DNA of 64,000 bases from CAILZL01 sp050181835 (lineage in GTDB: Bacteria; Pseudomonadota; Gammaproteobacteria; Steroidobacterales; Steroidobacteraceae). The stretch is taken from positions 87,148-151,147 of the forward strand of contig JBFXCU010000004.1 in the NCBI GenBank assembly GCA_050181835.1, given 5' to 3'. The translations under genes were made by a program, and so were the position numbers. Under the pieces are notes generated by a model, which ran no database searches, was not told the DNA's origin, and worked only from the letters and a program-made list of their open reading frames with translations. This document shows positions 50,499 through 60,367 of the stretch, piece after piece (position 1 is the stretch's first letter; each line of letters begins with the position of its first letter).

Positions 50499-53400
50499 GT
50501 GATGCCACTGACAAGCTCGGCTTAAGTGGGCGCTTGGCTCGCACATTCCTCGACAATGAGCTGACACCGTTAATCGCATTGACGTTGATGTTGCTAGGCG
50601 TATTTGCCGTACTGGTAACGCCGCGCGAAGAAGAGCCACAGATTGATGTAACCATGGCCAATGTCATTATCGCCGCGCCGGGTGCCAGCGTAGCGCAAGT
50701 GGAAAACTTGGTGGCATCACCGATGGAGCAGGTGCTAGGTGAAATTGAAGGTGTGGAGCATCTGTACTCTGTGTCGCGTCCTGGCGTTGCCATTCTCACT
50801 GTACAATATAAAGTCGGTGTGCCGCGCAATGACGCCATCGTGCGGCTATACAACGCGGTGTATTCCAATCGTGACTGGCGACCAGCAGGGTTTGGCGTGC
50901 TGGAGCCGATCATAAAACCGAAGGGTATAGATGATGTTCCTATCATTGATCTGACGTTATGGACCAAGGATAAAACCAAAGGTGCGTATGAGCTAAAGCA
51001 GGTTGCGCATGCAATTGAGGCAGAGATCAAGCGCGTACCAGGCACGCGCAATGTTTACACCATCGGTGGTCCGGACGATACCGTGCATGTACTGCTCGAT
51101 CCGGCTAAGTTATCCGGTTTTGGTCTGACGGCGTTGAACTTGCAGGGCGCATTGGCAGCTGCCAATGTCGTAATGGATGTAGGAAGCACTACCAACAACA
51201 ATAATATGCCGGTGCGCGCTGGTGAGTTTTTATCACGCGCTGACGAAGTGGCGGATCTGATAGTCGGTTTGAACGATGGCAAGCCGATTTATTTGCAGGA
51301 TGTGGCAGACATTCGTAGAGGATCAGATCAGCCTGAGCAGTACGTGAAATTTGCTACTGGTCCAGCGGCTGCAGAGCAGTCGCAAGGTGACTCTCCAGCA
51401 GTCACTATCGCTGTCTCCAAGCAGCCTGGTCGCAATGCTATTGATGTCACTGATGGCGTGGTAGCACGTGTGAATATGCTGCATAACCGCTTCATTCCTG
51501 AAGGTATTGAGCTAACCGTGACGCGCAACTATGGTGTGACGGCTAATGACAAGGCGCAGAAATTGATTCAGAAGCTGATGTTTGCCACCGTATCGGTGAT
51601 CGTTCTGGTGGTTGTCGCTGTTGGCTGGCGTGAGGCAGTGACCGTTGGTACTGCGGTAGTTGTCACGTTGGCCGCGACACTATTTGCATCTTGGGCGTGG
51701 GGTTTTACCATCAATCGCGTCTCATTATTTGCGTTGATATTCTCAATCGGTATTCTGGTAGATGATGCCATTGTGGTAGTGGAGAATATTCACCGTCACT
51801 TGGGCTTCGCCCACAAGGATGACCCGCTGCAAGTCGAAAATCATCCGTTGCAGATTGTGCCTAGGGCGGTTGATGAAGTGGGTGGACCGACCATTCTCGC
51901 CACCTTCACGGTAATCGCCGCTTTGCTGCCTATGGCGTTTGTTAGCGGATTGATGGGGCCATACATGAGCCCGATCCCCATCAATGCCAGCATGGGTATG
52001 CTGATTTCGCTGGCGGTTGCTTTAATTATCACGCCTTGGCTTTCCCGTAAGTTGCTGGCAGGTGTGCATCATGAACCCAGTGCCAGGGTTGTCATGTTTG
52101 AGAGGCGCATTGCAAGCTACTTTGAGGCCACGCTGCGACCGTTCTTGCAAGGTAAAGAAGCGCGATCACGTCGACACAAACTTTATTGGTACATCCTTGT
52201 TGCCATTTTGTTGGCTATTGCACTGGTCGGTGTGAAATTGGTGGTGTTGAAAATGCTGCCCTTCGACAACAAGTCGGAATTTCAGGTGGTGGTAAACATG
52301 CCGGAAGGCACCGCACTGGAACAAACAGCGGCAGTGCTGGATGAACTATCAGCCGAAATAAGCAAATTACCGGAAGTGGTCAACTACCAGAGTTATGCCG
52401 GTACCTCTGCGCCCATTAACTTTAATGGCTTAGTACGTCAATACTATTTACGCAGCGGGCCGTTGGTGGGTGACATTCAGGTAAATCTGGTAGATAAGCA
52501 TCAACGTGCACGCAAGAGCCATGAAATTGCCATGGCTGTCCGGCCAGTGCTGAGTGCAATTGGTAAGGCACACAATGCCGTGGTGCAAGTGGTGGAAGTA
52601 CCGCCTGGCCCACCAGTACAGGCGCCGATTGTCGCCGAAATATATGCTCCAAGCGTCGCAGTGCAACGTGGTTTAACAACACAGTTGCGGCAGTTCTTCG
52701 ACAATACAGCTGACATTGTTGATATTGATGATACCAACGAAGCCGCAGCCCAACGCTATGTGCTCGACATTGATCGTAATAAGGCAGCCTTGTTTGGTGT
52801 ATCTCAGGCGCAGATTGTCGGCACGCTTAATATTGCATTGAATGGCAGCGATGCCACTTATATTCGTGCGGGTCATGAACGGTATCCGATCCCGATCCGG
52901 GTTGAGCTGCCTGTCGCCGATAAAGCTACGGTGGATGCGTTACTGTCGTTGGAAGTACAGGGTGCTACTGGCAAGCGCATTCCATTATCGGAATTGATAA
53001 ATATCAAGCAGGTCGATTGGGATGGCGCAATCTACCACAAGGATCTATTGCCAGTGACTTACATCACCGCTGACATGGCGGGCAAACTAGATAGTCCGCT
53101 GTATGGCATGTTTGACATTATCAGCAACATTGAATCTGGCTTGAAAAATCCAGTTATTGAGCAGCATTTTATTAGTCAGCCAGATAATCCCAGTGCTTTT
53201 GCCATCAAGTGGGATGGTGAATGGCAAATTACTTATGAAACCTTTCGCGACATGGGACTCGCGTATTCGGTTGGTCTGCTATTGATTTATCTGCTGGTGG
53301 TGGCGCAGTTCCGCTCCTATGCCGTGCCGCTTATCATCATGGCGCCGATTCCATTGACGCTGATCGGTATCATGCCGGGTCACGCACTGCTCGGCGCGCA

Positions 53401-53746
53401 GTTCACTGCAACTTCGATGATCGGCATGATCGCGCTAGCGGGAATCATTGTGCGTAACTCTATCTTGTTGGTGGATTTCATCAATCTCGAACTGGCGCAG
53501 GGTAAGCAACTGATTGATGCCGTAGTGCAGGCCACTATTGTTCGTACTAAGCCCATCGTGCTGACTGGATTGGCGGCAATGATGGGTGCGTTTTTCATTC
53601 TCGACGATCCGATTTTTAACGGACTTGCCGTATCACTAATTTTTGGCATCTTGGTATCAACGTTGCTGACGCTGATTGTGATTCCGGTGCTGTATTTCAG
53701 TTACCTTAACCGACGACAAATACCCAAAGTGGGTGAGGGGGCGTAA
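50495..53746 (+). CDS. RND family efflux pump permease
   Basis: A 1083-residue RND protein with an N-terminal helix (LIALTLMLLGVFAVLV), two large periplasmic loops and two groups of helices. The proton-relay Asp pair is in FSIGILVDDAIVVVENIHRH. The C-terminal bundle has IGMIALAGIIVRNSILLVDFINLE. Its substrate is unknown; it is unlike the Cus metal pumps in these motifs. Genetic context (BigR, rhodanese, SQR) points to a toxic sulfur or thiol compound. The stop overlaps the SQR gene by one base. Confidence 0.93.
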   Translation: MSDATDKLGLSGRLARTFLDNELTPLIALTLMLLGVFAVLVTPREEEPQIDVTMANVIIAAPGASVAQVENLVASPMEQVLGEIEGVEHLYSVSRPGVAILTVQYKVGVPRNDAIVRLYNAVYSNRDWRPAGFGVLEPIIKPKGIDDVPIIDLTLWTKDKTKGAYELKQVAHAIEAEIKRVPGTRNVYTIGGPDDTVHVLLDPAKLSGFGLTALNLQGALAAANVVMDVGSTTNNNNMPVRAGEFLSRADEVADLIVGLNDGKPIYLQDVADIRRGSDQPEQYVKFATGPAAAEQSQGDSPAVTIAVSKQPGRNAIDVTDGVVARVNMLHNRFIPEGIELTVTRNYGVTANDKAQKLIQKLMFATVSVIVLVVVAVGWREAVTVGTAVVVTLAATLFASWAWGFTINRVSLFALIFSIGILVDDAIVVVENIHRHLGFAHKDDPLQVENHPLQIVPRAVDEVGGPTILATFTVIAALLPMAFVSGLMGPYMSPIPINASMGMLISLAVALIITPWLSRKLLAGVHHEPSARVVMFERRIASYFEATLRPFLQGKEARSRRHKLYWYILVAILLAIALVGVKLVVLKMLPFDNKSEFQVVVNMPEGTALEQTAAVLDELSAEISKLPEVVNYQSYAGTSAPINFNGLVRQYYLRSGPLVGDIQVNLVDKHQRARKSHEIAMAVRPVLSAIGKAHNAVVQVVEVPPGPPVQAPIVAEIYAPSVAVQRGLTTQLRQFFDNTADIVDIDDTNEAAAQRYVLDIDRNKAALFGVSQAQIVGTLNIALNGSDATYIRAGHERYPIPIRVELPVADKATVDALLSLEVQGATGKRIPLSELINIKQVDWDGAIYHKDLLPVTYITADMAGKLDSPLYGMFDIISNIESGLKNPVIEQHFISQPDNPSAFAIKWDGEWQITYETFRDMGLAYSVGLLLIYLLVVAQFRSYAVPLIIMAPIPLTLIGIMPGHALLGAQFTATSMIGMIALAGIIVRNSILLVDFINLELAQGKQLIDAVVQATIVRTKPIVLTGLAAMMGAFFILDDPIFNGLAVSLIFGILVSTLLTLIVIPVLYFSYLNRRQIPKVGEGA

Positions 53747-55014
53747 TGGCTAATATTGTTATCATGGGCGCAGGACTTGCGGGTGTGCCAGCAGCTTATG
53801 GATTGCGTAAAAAATTAGCTAAGCAGCACAAAATAACGCTAATTGGTGCCACTCCTTATTTCGAATTCACTCCTTCCAATCCTTGGGTTGCAGTGGGCTG
53901 GCGCACCGTTGAAAACACGCGTGTGCAGCTAGAGGAACCATTAAGTAAGAAGGACATTGATTCGATCAGTCAGTTAGTGTCTAAGATTGACGCAATTGGT
54001 AATGAGATTACATTGCAGGACGGTAGTGCGCTGGCCTATGACTATCTGGTGATTACCACAGGCCCGAAGTTAGCGTTTGACGAAGTACCAGGAATGGGGC
54101 CAGCCGCATTTACTCAGTCGATCTGTACTCATCAGCATGCATTACAAGCTTGGAATGAGTATCAAAAATTTCTTACCAATCCGGGTTCGATTGTTGTAGG
54201 CGTAGCTCCTGGTGGCAGTTGCTTTGGGCCGGCCTATGAGTTTGTAATGATTCTTGATGCGGATCTGCGCAAACGCAGACTGCGTGATCGCGTACCCATC
54301 ACGTTCGTGACCAGTGAGCCATACATCGGACACATGGGGTTGGGTGGCGTGGGAGATAGCAAGGGGTTGATGGAATCTGAATTGCGGCAGCGTCATATCA
54401 AGTGGATAACCAACGCCAAGATCAAGGAAGTTCGCGCTGGCGAGATGGATGTTTCCGAATTGAAAGACGATGGCACGATCGCCAAGGAGCATGTTCTGAA
54501 ATTCGACTACAGCATGGTCATTCCAGCCTTCAAAGGTGTGGATGCTGTTGTCAGTGTTGAAGGGTTGAATAATCCGCGTGGCTTTGTGCTAATTGACGAA
54601 TATCAACGCAGCAAGAAATACCGGAATATTTTTTCGGCAGGCGTATGTGTTGCCATTCCACCGGTGGAAGTAACGCCAGTTGCTACCGGCGCGCCTAAAA
54701 CTGGCTTTATGATTGAGTCTATGGTCAGCGCTATATGCGAAAACATTTACGCAGATCTACAAGGTAAGCCTGCTGAAGCCCGTGCTACGTGGAATGCAAT
54801 ATGTTTGGCAGATTTCGGTGACACAGGGGCGGCATTTGTGGCGCTACCACAGATTCCACCACGTAATGTAACTTGGGCCAAGATGGGTATGTGGGTGCAT
54901 GTAGCCAAGGTGGCATTTGAAAAGTATTTCTTGCGAAAGGTACGAACTGGCAATACGGATCCGGTTTACGAGAAGTATGTGCTTAAGACTCTCGGGATCG
55001 AGGCGCTCAAGTAA
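53746..55014 (+). CDS. Sulfide:quinone oxidoreductase (SQR)
   Basis: An FAD flavoprotein of 422 residues that oxidises sulfide and passes electrons to quinone. The dinucleotide-binding motif is VIMGAGLAGVPAAYGL. Three cysteines fall where A. ferrooxidans SQR has its catalytic set: Cys127, Cys159 (APGGSCFGPAYEF) and Cys353 (ICLADFGDTG). Cys301 (AGVCVAIPPV) is also conserved in family members. It is last in the BigR operon and convergent with the SafE-type gene. Confidence 0.88.
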   Translation: MANIVIMGAGLAGVPAAYGLRKKLAKQHKITLIGATPYFEFTPSNPWVAVGWRTVENTRVQLEEPLSKKDIDSISQLVSKIDAIGNEITLQDGSALAYDYLVITTGPKLAFDEVPGMGPAAFTQSICTHQHALQAWNEYQKFLTNPGSIVVGVAPGGSCFGPAYEFVMILDADLRKRRLRDRVPITFVTSEPYIGHMGLGGVGDSKGLMESELRQRHIKWITNAKIKEVRAGEMDVSELKDDGTIAKEHVLKFDYSMVIPAFKGVDAVVSVEGLNNPRGFVLIDEYQRSKKYRNIFSAGVCVAIPPVEVTPVATGAPKTGFMIESMVSAICENIYADLQGKPAEARATWNAICLADFGDTGAAFVALPQIPPRNVTWAKMGMWVHVAKVAFEKYFLRKVRTGNTDPVYEKYVLKTLGIEALK

Positions 55015-55084
55015 TTAGTCTTGATCAACGCGAGTCCCCATCCTGCTGCTGGTCTGTACGCCAGTAGTAGGGGGCTATCGCTTC

Positions 55085-55774
55085 TCAATGCGCATGATGC
55101 GGAAAGGCCATCATGACCGTCAAGATTCCGAAGCCCATCATCAACAAGCCGGCCACCACACGCCAGCCACGCAGGCTCAAGATACGCTGTAATTGCGAGC
55201 TCAATAGGCTGCTGCCCAACATGGCTGGCAGGGTGCCAGTACCGAAAGCCAGCATCAGTAATGCGCCATGCAATGCATTGCCGCCGAGCACCCCCAGTAA
55301 CAACATCGAATATACCAGGCCGCAGGGTAGCCAGCCCCAAAGCGCGCCGAGCAATAACGCCTGTGGAAATCCACTTGTTGGTAGATGTTGCGTTAATGGC
55401 AGTAGCCGCCGCCAAATCTTTGCCCCCATTTTCTCTATCGGTGTCAATAACCTCCAGGAAAATAGCAATTGCGCACCAAGCAGTAGTAGTAGCATGCCCG
55501 CTGCTGCTCGTAGGTATAGCGTGATGTCTTTGGAGTCAATTAAGTTAATTAAAAACCCACCAATACCACCGCATAGTGCGCCTGCCATGGCATAACTTAG
55601 CAATCGTCCTATCTGATAAGTTGTGGCATAAGCAAATGCCCCAGCGGCAGTTTTCCCTGTGCTGCGCGCGCGCATACCCAACGCGCCAGTGATGCCGCCA
55701 CACATAGTCAGGCAGTGCAAGCTGCCGGAAACGCCCGCGAGAAAGGCGGCGGCGTAGCTTAATTCTCCGGCCAT
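55085..55774 (-). CDS. SafE/TauE-type sulfite exporter family membrane protein of the cbb3 cluster
   Basis: A membrane protein with about six helices and the motif GSLHCLTMCGGITGALG, typical of the HCxxMCGG subgroup found at the end of cco clusters. This subgroup is linked in some bacteria to copper handling for cbb3 oxidase rather than to sulfite export. ATG 55774 lies within the end of ccoS (16-bp overlap), which supports co-translation. Length is 229 residues. Confidence 0.85.
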   Translation of the reverse strand: MAGELSYAAAFLAGVSGSLHCLTMCGGITGALGMRARSTGKTAAGAFAYATTYQIGRLLSYAMAGALCGGIGGFLINLIDSKDITLYLRAAAGMLLLLLGAQLLFSWRLLTPIEKMGAKIWRRLLPLTQHLPTSGFPQALLLGALWGWLPCGLVYSMLLLGVLGGNALHGALLMLAFGTGTLPAMLGSSLLSSQLQRILSLRGWRVVAGLLMMGFGILTVMMAFPHHAH

Positions 55775-55947
55775 GACGTACCGGTGTTTTTTTGTTGATT
55801 GGTATCTGGCTCTGTTTCGCTGAGTATGTCCCACGCGGGCGTTTCCAGATCATCAAATTGGCCTGAGCCAACGGCCCACAAGTATGCCCAGACTGCCACA
55901 ATGACCAGTAGTAGACTTAATGGGATCAGTATCAATAACGAGTTCAT
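55759..55947 (-). CDS. ccoS: Cbb3 oxidase assembly protein CcoS
   Basis: CcoS is a small single-span protein needed for heme insertion or maturation of cbb3 oxidase. The 62-residue product has one helix (LLILIPLSLLLVIVAVWAYLWAV broken by charges only at the end) and the family motif GQFDDLETPAW. Its start overlaps the ccoI stop as ATGA. Confidence 0.92.
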   Translation of the reverse strand: MNSLLILIPLSLLLVIVAVWAYLWAVGSGQFDDLETPAWDILSETEPDTNQQKNTGTSWPEN

Positions 55948-58409
55948 TGCGCATTCACCACGGGGTGCAGCAAGCTTGGCGTAGTGGTTACAGATGAATG
56001 GGATGGTGAGCCTAGTAGTAATCGTGTCGCGTTCAACACTACCAGCAATGAACTCAGTGACATACCAACTGCAGCTAGCCACGGAGGAATCAGGCCCAGT
56101 GCCGCCAGTGGAATTGCGGTGAAGTTGTACAATGCAGCCCACCATAAATTTTGTCGCATGACTATTCGTGCACGGCGTGCCAGTATGATTGCCGGAGGTA
56201 GTGTTGATAATGTATTGCTCAATAACACTGCATCTGCACTTGAGTGTGCTAGTCCACTTCCGGCACCCATCACAATTGAGACCGTTGCGGCACTCAACAC
56301 AGGCGCATCATTAATGCCATCACCTACCATAGCTACTCGCTCGCTGAGTTGATACTGCTGCATGACATTAAGTTTGTCTTCAGGCTGGCACCGGGATTGG
56401 TACTGCGTGATGCCACAAAGATTGGCAACATTTTTAACTGCAGAATTTGCATCGCCACTTAGAATGCAGGTATTGATGCCCAGCGCCTGTAGTTGTTTGA
56501 TACTGCTAGCAGCATCACCTCTGAGTGGGTCAGTCAGGGCGAATCGTGCCAGCAGCTGTGTTTTGTTGCCTAGTACGATGGCGACATCTTCTTCATTGTA
56601 ATGCTTGCCACTGAGTGCGGCGACGAAGCTGGCCTTACCTAAACGATAGGTGTTGCCATCGACCTCCGCTTGCACGCCTTCGCCTACGACCACGTGTACA
56701 TCACTAACTGGCAGACAAGTCGTTCCACTTGCCTGAAATGCCCTGGCGATGGGATGTTCAGCACCCGTTTCCATGGCCGCCGCAATATCAAGGCAACGTT
56801 CCGTGTCCAATATCGCCAGCATCTGTGTGTGGCTAATATTGATTTTTCCCGTGCTCAAGGTGCCGGTTTTGTCAAACACCATTCGTTCAATCTGTGCCAA
56901 CTGTTCAATCGCATCAGCATGGACAATCAATAAGCCGTGCTTGGCCAATGCGCTACTGGCTGCAGCAATTACCGTAGGAGTGGCCAGCGATAATGCGCAT
57001 GGACAACTGACTACCAGTACGGCTAATACTGCTTCGAAGGCACGTGATGGATCAATGTGCCACCAGAGCAGGGCGACTATCAGACTGAGTGCAAGTAGGC
57101 CATGTAAAAAGTGTCGGGCGACGCGATCTGCTACTCGTGCCATACGCGGCTTATCAGTCTGAGCACGCTCCAGCAACCTGATGACACCGGACAACAATGT
57201 GTTGGTCCCAAGCGCTGTGATGCGAATGCGCAGGGGTGCTTCGGCGTTAATGCTGCCGGCCAACACGCGGGAACCAACGGCTCTAACCTGCAATAATGCT
57301 TCGCCAGTCAACAAGGATTCATCTACGCTGGAAGTGCCGACGATAACCTCACCGTCTGCAGGCACGCATGCCCCGGCCCGAACTAGAATTTCATCACCAA
57401 TTTTCAGCTGCCTGACAAGAGTTTCTTGTAACTGATTTCCTGCTGCAGGGTCGCGCACATAGAGTAGGGCACTCACAGGTTGTAATTTTGCTAATGCGTC
57501 ACCACGACTGGCACTACGATGACGTAGCATCATCTCCACATAGCGACCGATACTAAGTAAAAATACGAACATGGTGACTGAGTCAAAGTAGGTCTCGCCG
57601 ATACCACGGAAGGTGTTGTAAGTGCTGGCTGCATACGCCATCAGTAGCGCTAATGCCACTGGCACGTCCATATTGATATTGCGGTTACGTAGTGCGCGTG
57701 CCGCACTGCTAAGGAATGGCCAGCCAGCATAAAACAGTACTGGCGTGGTCAGCAGCAAGCTGACCAATTGCAGGTAATGTTCAATTGTCAAATCCATGTG
57801 CGACTGAGCGCTGCTATACAATGGTAGTACGTACATCATTACCTGCATCATGCCGATGCCTGCCACACCAATGCGGCGTAGCGCACTGCGCTGCTCGTTC
57901 TGCTTGTGTTGTTGCGCTGTGTCAGCATTAACCGGCAGCGCTTGGTAGCCGAGTTCATTCAGCGTGCGTAGTATCTCTACCAGGCGTACTTGAGTTTCAT
58001 GCCAAACTACCTGCGCGCGCAGGGTGGCCAGATTGACACTCACACGACTGATGCCCGTGACACGTTTCAGGCGACGTTCAATTAACCATGCGCAGGCAGA
58101 GCAACGCAGGCCTTCTATTAACAGGTTTACCGACTGTAGTCCGTCTTCTTCGTGTACATACTCTGCAGCGATCTCTGCTCTCTCGAAAGATTGCCACGAA
58201 TGAGTCTGTTGTTGCTCAGGTTTGAGTGCCGGTTGAGTTCGATAGCGGTAATAATCTGAGAGTCCCACGCCAGCAATCAACTCAGCTACCGCTTGGCAAC
58301 CATGACAGCACATGGCTGCTGGGCCATCTGGCAATTGCGCATAAATTTCTATGCGTGCCGGAATTGGCTCGGCGCAGTGATAACAGATTGATTGCGGCAG
58401 TGTGCTCAC
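55944..58409 (-). CDS. ccoI: Copper-translocating P-type ATPase CcoI/FixI
   Basis: CcoI supplies copper for the cbb3 oxidase CuB site. Features in order: N-terminal Cys-rich segment (YHCAEP, CCHGC), HMA domain with LRCSACAW (Cys103, Cys106), eight helices including the CPC motif VVSCPCALSLATP, the phosphorylation site DKTGTL, and MVGDGINDAPVL. At 821 residues it is complete. It lies 3 bp after the CcoH-like gene and overlaps ccoS. Confidence 0.95.
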   Translation of the reverse strand: MSTLPQSICYHCAEPIPARIEIYAQLPDGPAAMCCHGCQAVAELIAGVGLSDYYRYRTQPALKPEQQQTHSWQSFERAEIAAEYVHEEDGLQSVNLLIEGLRCSACAWLIERRLKRVTGISRVSVNLATLRAQVVWHETQVRLVEILRTLNELGYQALPVNADTAQQHKQNEQRSALRRIGVAGIGMMQVMMYVLPLYSSAQSHMDLTIEHYLQLVSLLLTTPVLFYAGWPFLSSAARALRNRNINMDVPVALALLMAYAASTYNTFRGIGETYFDSVTMFVFLLSIGRYVEMMLRHRSASRGDALAKLQPVSALLYVRDPAAGNQLQETLVRQLKIGDEILVRAGACVPADGEVIVGTSSVDESLLTGEALLQVRAVGSRVLAGSINAEAPLRIRITALGTNTLLSGVIRLLERAQTDKPRMARVADRVARHFLHGLLALSLIVALLWWHIDPSRAFEAVLAVLVVSCPCALSLATPTVIAAASSALAKHGLLIVHADAIEQLAQIERMVFDKTGTLSTGKINISHTQMLAILDTERCLDIAAAMETGAEHPIARAFQASGTTCLPVSDVHVVVGEGVQAEVDGNTYRLGKASFVAALSGKHYNEEDVAIVLGNKTQLLARFALTDPLRGDAASSIKQLQALGINTCILSGDANSAVKNVANLCGITQYQSRCQPEDKLNVMQQYQLSERVAMVGDGINDAPVLSAATVSIVMGAGSGLAHSSADAVLLSNTLSTLPPAIILARRARIVMRQNLWWAALYNFTAIPLAALGLIPPWLAAVGMSLSSLLVVLNATRLLLGSPSHSSVTTTPSLLHPVVNAQ

Positions 58410-58412
58410 AAG

Positions 58413-58625
58413 TTAACGCAAAGGTGGAGTAACCGAGTTGATCACGTGTTGGTGTTCCCCTTGATCGTTAGTGACAAGGGCCACCGGCTCTACCGCCAAC
58501 GCTTGATCAGGATAACGCCATACCAGGTACAACGTGATGATGCCGCCAAGCACGGCCAGTGCTGGCGGCACCAGCAACCAAAGTGCGAGGCGACGACTGG
58601 TGCGAGCAAGATTGGCAGAGGACAT
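58413..58625 (-). CDS. Short CcoH/FixH-like protein
   Basis: A 70-residue protein with one helix (LALWLLVPPALAVLGGIITLY) followed by about 40 hydrophilic residues. By position, between ccoG and ccoI, it takes the place of ccoH, but ccoH products usually have about 150 residues with a periplasmic Ig-like domain. The present one ends before that domain would start. It is either a reduced CcoH or an unrelated assembly protein. Confidence 0.65.
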   Translation of the reverse strand: MSSANLARTSRRLALWLLVPPALAVLGGIITLYLVWRYPDQALAVEPVALVTNDQGEHQHVINSVTPPLR

Positions 58626-58634
58626 TGGATGGTC

Positions 58635-60017
58635 TCACAATGGCGAGAAAAATCGCGACTCAGAACTTGTGTGCAGTTTTCCTTGATCAGAACTATCGAT
58701 GCTAAAGGTAATCGGATGCGCTCCCCCTTCATCGAGTGCAGGTGCCACGACACGTAACGTGATGCTGATTACTTCGCTGGCTGGCACCTGTAAAGTTGCT
58801 TGATCCATGACCAGCATTGCTTCGGGGACACCGGATACATGCAATTGATATGCATGTGCTTTGCTGTCTTTGTTGATAATGCGCAGGGTATACACATTTT
58901 CAATTAAACCATCGACAGTCTCACGGTACATAGCGTTGCGGTCGCGCAGCACATCCAGTTCTACCAGGCTGCGATGTGTGATCGCATAGAAAAAACCAAT
59001 GGTTAAAGCTGCGAGCAACGCACCGTAAATCATGATGCGTGGTCTGATGACATGCGGAGAACTTCCTTCAACTGCAGCCTGCGTGGAATAGCGAACCAGA
59101 CCCCGTGGATAATTCATCTTGTCCATTACCGAGTCGCAGGCATCAATACAGGCGGCGCAAGCGATGCATTCATATTGCAAGCCTTGGCGGATATCAATGC
59201 CAGTGGGGCAGGCCTGCACGCATAAAGTACAATCCAGACAGTCACCCAAACCTTGCGCCTTGTATTCCATGCCTCTGGCGCGTGAACCACGCGGCTCGCC
59301 ACGCTCAGTATCATAACTAATAATTAACGTGTCCTTGTCAAACATGGCGCTCTGGAAGCGCGCATAAGGACACATGTATTTGCACACTTGCTCCCGCAAG
59401 TAGCCTGCATTGCCGTAGGTGGCAAAACCATAAAACAGTACCCAGAAGGTTTCCCACGGGCCAGCCGAGAAGCTGGTCAGTGCGCCAAACAGCTCATTGA
59501 TGGGTGTGAAATAACCGACAAAGGTATAACCGGTGAACAGTCCAAAGCTTAGCCATAACACTTGTTTGGCTGACTTTCTCCATAATTTGTTGATACTCCA
59601 CGGCGCATTATCCAGCTTCATGCGTTGCTGTCGATTGCCTTCGGTGATGCGCTCCATCCATACGAATGCGTCAGTCCACACGGTTTGTGGGCAGGCATAA
59701 CCGCACCACAGTCGTCCCGCCACGGCGGTGAAAAAAAACAGTGACAATGCTGCAAGAATCAGCAGCCAAGTAAGAAAGAAAAAGTCCTGTGGCAGAAAGG
59801 TCAAGTCAAAAATACGAAATTTTCGTGCAGCCAGATCAAACAAAACGGCTTGGCGACCATGCCATGGTACCCAAGCTAATCCATAAAATACTCCTAATAA
59901 GATCAGTGTAGCTGCGGTACGTAAGTTGCGGAACCGCCCCGGCACTTCACGGGGATAGATTTTTTGTTGGGCAGCGTACAGCGCATCAGGCCGGTCATGC
60001 TGTTGCTGGACAGTCAT
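58635..60017 (-). CDS. ccoG: Cytochrome c oxidase accessory protein CcoG (polyferredoxin)
   Basis: CcoG reduces Cu(II) for the assembly of cbb3 oxidase. The 460-residue protein has several helices, GYACPQTVWTDAFVW, two four-Cys ferredoxin clusters (CLDCTLCVQACPTGID and CIACAACIDACDSVMDK), and a C-terminal beta domain. It is of usual length. It ends 9 bp before the short CcoH-like gene on the same strand. Confidence 0.95.
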   Translation of the reverse strand: MTVQQQHDRPDALYAAQQKIYPREVPGRFRNLRTAATLILLGVFYGLAWVPWHGRQAVLFDLAARKFRIFDLTFLPQDFFFLTWLLILAALSLFFFTAVAGRLWCGYACPQTVWTDAFVWMERITEGNRQQRMKLDNAPWSINKLWRKSAKQVLWLSFGLFTGYTFVGYFTPINELFGALTSFSAGPWETFWVLFYGFATYGNAGYLREQVCKYMCPYARFQSAMFDKDTLIISYDTERGEPRGSRARGMEYKAQGLGDCLDCTLCVQACPTGIDIRQGLQYECIACAACIDACDSVMDKMNYPRGLVRYSTQAAVEGSSPHVIRPRIMIYGALLAALTIGFFYAITHRSLVELDVLRDRNAMYRETVDGLIENVYTLRIINKDSKAHAYQLHVSGVPEAMLVMDQATLQVPASEVISITLRVVAPALDEGGAHPITFSIDSSDQGKLHTSSESRFFSPL

Positions 60018-60019
60018 GA

Positions 60020-60343
60020 TTAACTCTGCCTTCGGGATGGTTGGCCAGCCGTTTTTTCATGAGCAAAGTGCTCATGCGAGGTATCCAGCATATAGGCGGT
60101 GAGGCTAGCGGCGCTAGCGGCGATGAACCAGAAGCCGAAAAATGTGAGTGCATAGGTAGCCATCGTGTGCGACAGCCACCAAGGATGCTTGAGTATCTCA
60201 GCAAATTTTTCGGGATCGACAAAGCCAAAAAAGAACATGGTGGCAACGCTTGCGACCAGAAACGAAATCCAGATTACGACAGCGATGTCCTCACGCAAAT
60301 GTGACCAGTGAACTTCAGTGACTTCTTCAGAGTTGTCATTCAT
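60020..60343 (-). CDS. Small membrane protein of the cbb3 cluster, unknown function
   Basis: A 107-residue protein with two hydrophobic helices (VVIWISFLVASVATMFFFG and MATYALTFFGFWFIAASAAS) and charged ends. I do not recognise the family. It lies between ccoP and ccoG, 24 bp after ccoP and 2 bp before ccoG, so it is in the operon and probably takes part in oxidase assembly or regulation. Confidence 0.75.
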   Translation of the reverse strand: MNDNSEEVTEVHWSHLREDIAVVIWISFLVASVATMFFFGFVDPEKFAEILKHPWWLSHTMATYALTFFGFWFIAASAASLTAYMLDTSHEHFAHEKTAGQPSRRQS

Positions 60344-60367
60344 GAGCGTGCTCCTCTGTGAGAGGCA

